NCBI GenBank assembly: GCA_963920705.1
Contig: OY987239.1
Span: 5,534,371 to 5,598,370 of the forward strand
Direction: 5' to 3'
Source: Odiellus spinosus
Lineage: Eukaryota > Arthropoda > Arachnida > Opiliones > Phalangiidae
Length of the DNA: 64,000 bases
Under the pieces are notes generated by a model. It did no database searches and was not told the origin of the DNA. It saw only the letters and a program-made list of their open reading frames with translations. Shown piece by piece: positions 55,553 through 64,000 of this stretch (within the stretch, counting starts at the first letter, position 1; each line of letters begins with the position of its first letter). A program made the position numbers and the translations under genes.

Positions 55553-56771
55553 GTGAGATTACCTAATTTTTTTCTATCGCGTTAAGGCACATTCAAAACC
55601 GAATGGGAAAGCTGAAGCTAGAGAACCAAACCAATTATCTTAACGGCCTAGAGAATCGGCTTGTTCACTCGTTAAGTGTGCTCTAGTAATCTTCTCGCAA
55701 GCTTGTGACAGTTGGCTTTAAAAATAACTTTCTTCTTCGTTATTTTAGCTTAATTTTTTTCTAATTCACATACGCTTTCGAACGTGCCTTAAAGGGAATA
55801 CTATTAGCTGAAATGTATTTTTTTCCAATTCCTCGCGTAAAAAAATGCCCCAATGAATTTTTTCATAATTATTCTATCAGAGAAGACTTTTTAAGTTATA
55901 AGTTTGAATTTCTCGTCCAATCAGACTTTGTATTTCATAAAGAAATATAATAATTTGTCTTGTGACGCCTTTTGCTCGCGCATTATTTTAATTTCTACAA
56001 TTTCAAAATTAGGCTTAGCACAAATATGGCCATTTCTACATTATATAAGCTTTTCGTCAGTTTTCATTTACTAAATTAACGGAAAAGCCTGGTTAATAAA
56101 CCAACTTGATCTTTAAAAGATCGCGTAATTGACTCCGGCCTCTGATTGGTTCAATAAAATATAAACCCCAGTGGTAAGCCTAAAAAAAGTTAAAACCAGG
56201 GAAAAAATAAAACCGCAGGTGAAATTTTCAGTCCATAGTCTTCTTTTAGCGTTATCGAAGAGTTTATTGCACCTAAATTTGAATTTATCGTTATAGGTCT
56301 TGCGATGTGAAACAGTAGAAAGTAGTCAATCTTGTTAATTTGATCCAAGAGTCGTACGGATTAAATTTGAAATTGAAGACCTATGTAGTCACGGTACTAC
56401 TTAGATAAACTTGTATTGTTCATAATATATTTGCGACCCCTAATGATTATAGATGTTAAATAAATTTATTGGAATTTAAATTCTCGTTTCTTTGGTTTTT
56501 CATTGAATCTGGATGAGAAAATTTGTGATTTCAACTCCTTCGCCAGGGCAAAATTGTTCAGCTTGATTCACCACCCACTCAGTCTCACCAAAGACCGTTC
56601 TCCTACTTCCAAAGTGGCTCCTTTCCCAGATACCTCTCTATCCAACCCAAATAATGTTACTAACCCTTTGCCTTTTTGAACCAAAAAAACTAATTGCATC
56701 CTCTCCCCCTCCTAATCCCCGTGTACCTGGCACACTTTCATCTGATTGGGATGCAGACTGTAATTGTATTA
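55553..56771. other. no complete gene; possible intron and last exon of the CHCHD2-like gene
   Basis: Begins with the donor GTGAGA. A possible acceptor (CAAGCTTGTGACAG) at 55711 could lead to a short last exon, but no conserved tail is visible. The rest is AT-rich, with a CT-rich patch at 56560-56760. Confidence 0.4.
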
Positions 56772-57069
56772 CCATAAGCCTATTAATTCTTCACCCGTAA
56801 GTTTGAGTTCCCCTTAGAGCCCTTCGTATTCAGTACTATACAAGAGAGAAATAGAAATTTGAAGCCCTACACCACCTCACGGAAAAACCTAGTTAATTCT
56901 CTCTACCCCACCTCATTCCTCTTGACAGGAAGCAAGGTTCCTAGCACGCATTGGAAGAGTTTCAAGCTATCACCGCTAGATGGATTTGAGTCGCGAGATT
57001 GGCTAGTTATTAGCTTAGCGCTAAAACGACCCTCGTTTCTAACTTAAGGGTGAATTAATAGGCTTATGG
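56772..57069. mobile_element. 298-bp inverted-repeat transposon, TATTA duplication
   Basis: Termini CCATAAGCCTATTAATTC and its mirror GAATTAATAGGCTTATGG (about 30 bp with CACCC...TAAGTT). A perfect 5-bp TATTA lies on both sides (56767-56771 and 57070-57074). The ORF inside has no recognisable product. Confidence 0.75.
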
Positions 57070-57413
57070 TATTACCGAAACTTTGGCTTCTCCCTCTCAG
57101 TTGATGAACAGCCCTGTGTTCTCGTGATTAATTTGAAGATGTAAGACTTTTGAACCTGGAGTCGCTGGAGTTATGATTTTGGTGCGGCGTGGTAAAATAT
57201 CTTTCAATAATCGTACAACGATTGAATTGTAGAATTATTATCGCTAGAAATAACAGTTTAGAAATAATCAGATCGAAACTTCAAATACAGAAGGGCTAAA
57301 AGTTTGGCTACGAACCAGATTTGAAAAGAAATCGGTAGTCTGAAAAAAAAAAAAAAAAATAAAAAAATTCCATCACTAACGAGGAAACAAAGCTATTTTC
57401 TATTAGTTAGTGT

Positions 57414-57747
57414 CAAGAATAGATTCAACACAAGAATATGGAAGAACTATATCCCTTTGTCCGCGCGCTAGTCTGAAGCGGATGGAGCCTACGGAGGTCT
57501 TACGCTGCGCCTCATGTCACGTGCACAGGAGGCGGTTGGCTGTTTTCTACGATAAGTCCCGGGGGGAGGATATCAGGCTGCGGAGATAGGCACTGCCGGG
57601 AGAGCTAGCTCTCTGTCGCGGACCTCGAAAGCTCGTGATAGGGTGAAAATCATAACGCATATAACGTCAAATCTAGTAAGCTCCACCCGCTCGAAACTAG
57701 CGTTATACCAGAATACGGTTCGATATTCTTGTGTTGAGTCTACTCTT
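57414..57747. mobile_element. 334-bp GC-rich MITE, perfect 8-bp duplication
   Basis: GTTAGTGT lies on both sides (57406-57413 and 57748-57755). Inverted termini CAAGAATAGATTCAACACAA at the left, mirrored as TTGTGTTGAGTCTACTCTT at the right. The interior is much richer in GC and CpG than the flanks. A poly(A) stretch lies just outside at 57343-57367. The 8-bp duplication suggests hAT. Confidence 0.75.
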
Positions 57748-58029
57748 GTTAGTGTTAAATGTTAATCACTTAGGTCAAGTAAATTATGAAAAACATTAAC
57801 TTTTTCACTAGTGTAGGGTTTTTTATTCATTTGTGGAATTTTCTCTATATACCCAAATTATTTGCATAATTGTTTTTTACATAAAATGTTACCCACCCTG
57901 AACTTGGGATTAGATTCATATTTTAGTACGTCAGAATTTCGAAGGTAAAATCGTACCCTGTAATAAAAATTTTATGTTTATGACATTGTTGGTTTAATCC
58001 AAAACAGGCTTAATGCCATAGGTCAGGGA

Positions 58030-58175
58030 AAACAGGGAAAAGTCAGGGAATTTAAAAATGAACCAAAAGTCAGGTAAAAGTCAGATAATTTTAAGATATT
58101 TTAAAAATTCAGGTAATTTTAAGATATTTTAAAAAGTCAGGTAATTTTAAGATATTTTAAAAAGTCAGGGAATTT
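58030..58175 (+). repeat. GTCAGGTAATTTTAAGATATTTTAAAAA tandem units
   Basis: Three to four units of 32 bp built on AGTCAGG(T/G)AATTTTAAGAT, just inside the left end of the 58005 element. Confidence 0.75.
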
Positions 58176-59294
58176 TAAAGCGAGTGTCGGCGCGATCCTT
58201 GCCCCTTGAGTTTGCTACACCGCACGACGCTTAAAAACTGACTGAATGTGCTGCCATCTATAATTTTCCAGTTTGCAGTAACGTTTTTTTTTCTAGCAGT
58301 CCTGGAAATAAGCTACTTTGTCTCCCCTCGCGTTTCACCCCCCCCTTTTACTTCGCGAGTAGAGGAATATAGCTAGGGCCCGCTTTTTAGGCCAATGGCG
58401 GGACATTAAGGGTACTTCTTCGAGAACTAGTTTAGTTACGTAAAATAGATTAAAAAAAACTCGTTTTGGTTAGTCTTTATTTCTTATATTATACTCCGAA
58501 ATACAAAATAGTATATGATTTAAACAGCCTATAGTAAAGAAAATCGTCTCTTTATGTCTGCCTTTGTCAATGGATTTCACAAGCGCCCGAATGTGATGGT
58601 GAATAATAGAAATTAGTGGACTAAGTAATATTACGACGATATCGAATTTGCTTTTGATTACAATTACCGACCAAAACAAATCGATAGTCCGGTAGCTTAA
58701 TCAGATGTATTACTTTCTGCCGAGTCTTAATACGGCTAAAGCCTTAGCGCTATCAGGCTTATACAAGACGTAACAAGAGCGTTTCAATCGTTAACGAATA
58801 AATTGCAGCCCGCGGCTACATTGAAAAAAGTTACAATCCCTGAAATATAAGCGGATGGATTAGTCGAATTACGCGTTATTATGTTAAATAAAAACAAACT
58901 TGATTAATTTCCCTTCTTGAAAATAACGACGATTATATTCAAACCATTTTTTCATGGAAGATAATTATAATTTCTAGATATCTGTATAGGAAAACAAAGG
59001 GCACAAAGGGTTGTTGCGTATCGTTTTAAAATTTTTTAAGAGGGGGCACTAAAAACTGTCTGCTAAATGTGTACCGCATAAAACATAAATAATGTTTTTA
59101 ATCAAACACTAAAAATTTGCGAAATAATTATCAGTTCGTTTGGAATTGCTTCCATAAGCTACTGACTGGAATAAAGGAAAAGTTGTGTTAGAGGGCTTTG
59201 GATTTTATTATTATCCTTTATTGAAAAATATGTACAGCTGGCACTTTATAGTGTTTTACAAAATACAACAATTTCACAATTGTGCCCCCCGAAT

Positions 59295-59590
59295 ATGGAA
59301 GGTGTTAAATGCGCATTTTTGGTGGGCAGTCAAGTGACGTCCTCACATCCCGCACGCGTCTGTATCAGGTCAAATTACAACAGGCTAAATTCTAGCCGCC
59401 TTAGCTGCATTTCTATAATTTTGGATTTTCTTGTACAAGAGACGAAAGGAGGAAATTTGAAAAAGATTCGCGATAGCGCAGTCAGTTTGTTTGGTCAAAT
59501 GGGGGAAAAGAAAAACGAGGAATTGGAGGGGAAAGCACAGTTTCAGAGGCTATGAACGACACGAGTTAAAACTTGTGGCCGCTCTTCGTG
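59295..59590 (+). repeat. second copy of the 15860-16170 dispersed repeat
   Basis: Same ordered blocks as 15860-16170. A 91-codon ORF (from 59280, TTG start) runs through it but is not kept open in the other copy, so it is not called as a gene. Confidence 0.5.
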
Positions 59591-61237
59591 CCCTTACCCT
59601 TACATTATAGAAAAATTGAGCCGAGAAACAACTTTAACTCCCCCCTCTAATGTGCAAACAGGTGTTAAAAAGCGAGTAAGGTCTATTTTCGCCTACTGTT
59701 CTATTCCCCCCCCCGCTATAGACATCTTGCGTTTATTTTGACCCCCTCGCCCCTCCAAAGGAGCTAAGCAACCTACAGATAGTACAGAATCAGCCAAGCA
59801 AAGGGGGATGAAACATGCGCATGCGATCATCATTCCCCTTTACAGGTCTGATTCAGTGGGTGCCCTCCCCCCTTTTTGAAACTATTCCTACCCCCTTCTA
59901 AACTATTTACATCGCTCTTAGGAGTTTTATATTTTCCACTTTCTCATGGATATTTTCCCAGGCTACATTTCCGACTCGGTTTGGAAATGCGCCTGTCTGG
60001 GGGAGGGGGGGATTGAAAGGGTTTTTGTTACAATATTATACGCAATTAGGGGTCAAATCCAAAAATAGTCTAAACGTTAATCCTTGATAAAATATTTTAA
60101 AAACTAATTTTTAATGATATCGGTCCCAATTGTTTACAGGTTTAGTACTTTTAATAATTCAGGGGAATATCTCAATAATGAAATTTTTCCACTTTGGGCG
60201 GTTGAACCATTTTCGGTATTTTCAATGAAAATACCGAAAATTCTTCCCAGGAAAGAAATAATTCTTACAAGTTTCTGTAGGAAGTAAAAATATTTTAAGG
60301 ATTTTTATACGTGATCTATTTCGAAAAATAGCGCCACGAAGTTCACGAACTAAAATAAATGGTAAAGATCTCATTTTGTCTTGAGGATGTCCAAATAATG
60401 TAAGGGTGCTGAGTACCTTGTTAACCCTCATATAAGGGCCGGGAGGAGAGGGGAAATTTAAGCTCTGTTATGACTTAAAAGACAATTGAGGGAGGGGCTG
60501 TAATGTTTACAAATCCGCAAGCCACCTGTGCCTTTTCGCCCAGTGGGGGCGGTGAAAAAACAGAAAAGATGTTACTACTATTTAGGTATAGCGCCCTTCC
60601 CCCCAACCGTTCTTGTTGGCTTACTTACTATTTGGTTTATGCAAGGTTCCAACCATTATGTTCAATTTTAAACCCCACCCCTCTTTCCTACCCTAAAAAA
60701 TTACAAAAGGACCATAAAAAGCGTGGCAGATCAGGCTATTGTCCTTATTATCCATGAGAAAATAATCCAAAAAGTAGCCCTCCAAAAAGACATTTGAGAA
60801 ATCTTATTCTACAACGACAAGTTGGCGAAAAGAGACCTCCTCGATAAAACTCTCTCTATCATAACTTCATTAGTTGCTGCAAGGTCACATTCCGCATGGT
60901 CTAAAAAATAGACAAGATATTACTTTCCCTCATGGGAAGGGAGAATGGGCATTATATGGGTGAGAAAAGTAGGTGAAATTAGACCTTATACTGCTAAAAT
61001 AACTCTTAAAAGAAACCATATTATTTTCAAGGTTCCCTCCCCCCAATTCTCATTTTATACAAAAGAATAGAGAATATATAAAAATGGGATTTCACAGACT
61101 CAAATGCCTTCTTCAAGGTAAATCCCAAATGATAAAATTAAACATTTAGTGGGATAAAATTAAACATTTAGTGGGTTAAAATGGCTATTAAAATTCCATG
61201 ATCTTTTCCCTGTTTTTCCTGACCTTCGGCAACCCTG

Positions 61238-61716
61238 ATTCAAGATTTCTTCAAATAGAATATTCTGATCAAAATGAGTCCCTTTCATTGGCAACCTGCG
61301 ACATTTATTCGCCCTGAAACAATACTACTCTATTTTACGATTTTAAAGGAGTAATTTCACAAAATAAGACTTTTTACCTAAAGGGGAGGGATAGTATTTG
61401 CATGTAGTAGTTTTTCCTTGGAGAAGACAAAGCAAAAATTACGATATTTTCGTTTCCACGAATCATAAAAATAAATTCGTACGTTTTTGGCTTTGGTATT
61501 TAAAATTTTAGATTTGCCGTCAGTTGCAATTACTTAATAATATAGTTAGAAAATTTAGACTACGTATACATATGAAAATATAATTATTTCCCGTATTAGC
61601 AACCTGTCTATTACCTGTAAATAAAACTGTAATATTGCTTTGTGGCTTGGCTCAAGGATACTCTGAAGTTTCATTGTACTTCCTCAATCTTTTTTTTAAT
61701 AGACTGCTGTATTTAC
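61238..61716. other. no gene recognised
   Basis: AT-rich sequence between two transposons. Confidence 0.5.
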
Positions 61717-62108
61717 GCTTTGGGTCCTTTCGACCGAATTCCCATTCGACCGAACCCAATCCCATTCGACCGAAAAACCCGCGCTTTGGCGGTTTTTGAA
61801 ATTTTTGGGGTATTTCCAAGGTCTAACCTAACCTAACCTTTCAAATAAATATTATTTAAAACTGCATTATTGTACTTTTTTTACTACCGTTTACGTACGA
61901 AGAACCTAGCTTAACAAAGTTCCATTCAACGTATTACATATATAATTATGCGTGTGCTTCTATTCGATTGAATTAAATTTTTGAATTTATTAGCCCATTC
62001 GGTCGAATGAGAAGAAACCTTTTTCCCAGCCCAATGGGCTAGAAAATGCAGCTATTCGCCCGAATGGAATTTCGTTCATATGGGAATTCGGTCGAAAGAG
62101 AATATACC
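61717..62108. mobile_element. 392-bp MITE with CGACCGAA motifs, perfect 8-bp duplication
   Basis: GTATTTAC on both sides (61709-61716 and 62109-62116). Inner inverted repeats CTTTCGACCGAATTCCCAT are perfect over 19 bp and start about 10 bp in from each end. Additional CATTCGACCGAA copies occur in both orientations inside, with a CCTAACCTAACC stretch at 61824-61837. Confidence 0.8.
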
Positions 62109-62315
62109 GTATTTACAGTATTGTGTTGATATGGAGAGCCAATTTGTTTTTGAGAAATAGACACCCTTCTTTGTGCTATGATAGGGGTCTAAATCAATCA
62201 TCCAATAAACAGTATGTTTATATAATAATTATTTATCTATTCTCGGGCTCATTCCATAACATAAATATGTTGAATTTCAAAATAAACCGAGTCCGAGCTA
62301 AACTGAAACCTACCA

Positions 62316-62793
62316 TGTATATTTGCTTGAGCCCAATGTGAGCTGCAAGTAAAGTTTTGAACCCGAAGGGAGCTCTATACCCGAGCTGAGCCAGATCTCC
62401 GGCACACCGCTATGATAACAGCTTTATTTTGATTTACATTAACGACGAATAAATGAAGTTGTACTCCATTTACTGTTTTTGTTGACCCTTGACACATATG
62501 AATGCTCTCAATATACAGTTTCCCAAGAGAGACAAAGCTGATGGCTCACCCGAATGTATATTTGCTTGAGCCCAATGTGAGCTGCAAGTAAAGTTTTGAA
62601 CCCGAAGGGAGCTCTATACCCGAGCTGAGCCAGATCTCCGGCACACCGCTATGATAACAGCTTTATTTTGATTTACATTAACGACGAATAAATGAAGTTG
62701 TACTCCATTTACTGTTTTTGTTGACCCTTGACACATATGAATGCTCTCAATATACAGTTTCCCAAGAGAGACAAAGCTGATGGCTCACCCGAA
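62316..62793 (+). repeat. 239-bp tandem duplication, nearly identical copies
   Basis: TGTATATTTGCTTGAGCCCA through GATGGCTCACCCGAA occurs at 62316-62554 and 62555-62793, apparently without differences by eye. The second copy runs directly into the 21-bp minisatellite. Confidence 0.9.
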
Positions 62794-62808
62794 ATCACGA
62801 GTTCAACC

Positions 62809-63054
62809 GAAATCGCGAAAGTTTTTCCCGAAATCGCGAAAGTTTTTCCCGAAATCGCCAAAGTTTTTCCCGAAATCGCGAAAGTTTTTCCCGAAATCGC
62901 GAAAGTTTTTCCCGAAATCGCGAAAGTTTTTCCCGAAATCGCGAAAGTTTTTCCAGAAATCGCGAAAGTTTTTCCAGAAATCGCGAAAGTTTTTCCAGAA
63001 ATCGCGAAAGTTTTTCCAGAAATCGCGAAAGTTTTTCCAGAAATCGCGAAAGTT
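62809..63054 (+). repeat. 21-bp minisatellite, eleven full units
   Basis: Unit GAAATCGCGAAAGTTTTTCC(C/A). The earlier units end CCC and the last five CCA, showing local homogenisation. Two frames stay open (repeated EIAKVFP and SRKFFPK) because the period is 21. Confidence 0.95.
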
Positions 63055-64000
63055 CAGTTACAGTATCACTTTAATTTTAGAGTATAAAGGCCTGCTAATG
63101 AATCTTTCAGTTTTGAATTTTATAGCAATATTCCAGATTGATTTTCAAACCAATAGTTAAGTTAATGACGAATAAACATTAAAAATAAGCAATTAATTTG
63201 CTCTTTTGGTTAGTTAGTGGTTTTTGAACTTAGAGCTTTTACAGAATAGTTTGGTGGTAAACAGTTCTTTGTTAATCTAATATTCCAATTGATCTATATC
63301 AAAATACATTGGAAATAGAATGAGAAAAGTTTTACTCTCAAATTGGCAAAATAATTGAAACTTTATAAGAAAATACATAATAGCTGTCGAGCCTTGAGGA
63401 GAAATTTGGCTTTTTATCGTTGTTGCTAATGCGGGAAATAATTTTCTACTTTAGTTAATTTTTTACGTACTCTTTTTAAAAACAACATTCTAAATCATTT
63501 GATTACGAAATTGGACCAAGGTAACAAAAAATATGAAGAGACCTATTTTGTGAGATTACTCCTTCAAAATCTTAAATGAACAGCAATAACTGTTCTTGTA
63601 ATTCGAAATTAATTATTACCAATTTTATAGGCCAAATTTATTTTCGTGCACATGACAATCTTTATTTATAAAGGCGTATTCTGTAATATTATAATTTGTT
63701 TATATCTTAAGATTACATACCTTTATTACTATGCCTAGCCACTTTTAATAAAATTCGGAGAAAGATAGTAGAGATTCAGGAACTCTATGGTCAAAATTTC
63801 AAAATTTTCCAAAACAATTAATAAGCCTAACAAATTTTTGAACTTTGAAGAAATCCTGGCACCCGCCAAAGACTCTATGGGAATAAATTAGCAGTATAAT
63901 TAATTAAATTATATTTAAATAAACATTAAAATACTTAAAATTATTTGAAATAAGTGAAAACATTTTGATTTTCACGCTAATCAGCCTCGGCCTTCGTCAA
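63055..64000. other. no gene recognised
   Basis: AT-rich to the end of the window, with no ORF over 60 codons, inverted repeat or array noticed. Confidence 0.5.

Larger units (their letters stand above)
58005..61237. mobile_element. 3.2-kb hAT-like element without recognisable transposase
   Basis: The left end is CAGGCTTAATGCCATAGGTC, then AGGGAAAACAGGGAAAA; the right end read on the minus strand is CAGGGTTGCCGAAGGTCAGG, then AAAAACAGGGAAAA. The flanks ATCCAAAA and ATTCAAGA agree at six of eight positions, consistent with an old 8-bp duplication. Terminal CAGG and 8-bp duplication are hAT features. The interior has many C- and G-runs (58340, 59700, 60000) and the dispersed repeat at 59295-59590, and only short ORFs. 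Confidence 0.55.

Noticed and set aside
59280-59555. 91-codon ORF
   Set aside because: It starts at TTG and lies in a dispersed repeat whose other copy (15860-16170) does not keep the frame.
62728-63160. Long repeated-peptide ORFs (EIAKVFP and SRKFFPK)
   Set aside because: They are two frames of the same 21-bp minisatellite. Openness follows from the repeat period, and no start context, splice sites or flanking coding sequence support a gene.

Overview
The window is eukaryotic nuclear DNA, most likely from an arthropod. It is AT-rich and gene-poor and carries introns with GT..AG borders. It also has GGTTAGGTTAGTTAATCCC-type degenerate repeats, a Ty3/gypsy element, LINE-like elements, dozens of inverted-repeat DNA transposons and a 100-bp satellite. 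Fragments resembling a divergent ionotropic receptor point to a protostome. The species cannot be named from the sequence.

Layout. 1-1.55 kb: 3' half of a non-LTR retrotransposon. 2.3-5.9 kb: short inverted-repeat transposons, one nested in another, plus two weak candidate exons (3636-3817, 4233-4359). 6.3-17.9 kb: the best host-gene candidate, four plus-strand exons (6303-6484, 7243-7273, 17192-17375, 17668-17923) whose splice phases fit. They read as the second and last membrane segments of an ionotropic-receptor-like protein, separated by a 9.9-kb intron filled with transposons. 18-30 kb: foldback elements, tandem duplications (144 bp, about 580 bp, 90 bp) and an inverted copy of a dispersed repeat carrying a short conserved ORF.

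30.1-43.7 kb: a complete minus-strand gypsy element with 218-bp LTRs and an ATTAC target duplication. A minus-strand LINE (about 33.8-42.35 kb) is inserted between its gag and pol. The LINE's own reverse transcriptase is split by a foldback element and about 17 units of a 100-bp satellite (34.59-38.98 kb). This gives three layers of nesting.

43.8-55.3 kb: a large relative of that foldback element (44803-53972). It contains a 4.7-kb palindromic transposon (45103-49776) with 1.7-kb arms. One arm holds the C-terminal two thirds of a DDE/SWIM transposase on the plus strand, and the other holds a second, inverted copy; each copy carries a different inactivating lesion. Related tandem repeats surround it. 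Just beyond, at 55400-55552, lies an exon of a CHCHD2/CHCHD10 (Mix17)-family gene with the exact twin CX9C spacing and an in-frame stop.

56.7-64 kb: further elements with clear target duplications (56772-57069, 57414-57747, 58005-61237, 61717-62108), a 239-bp tandem duplication and a 21-bp minisatellite. Almost everything here is mobile DNA or its remains. No operon, CRISPR array, rRNA or tRNA gene was recognised.
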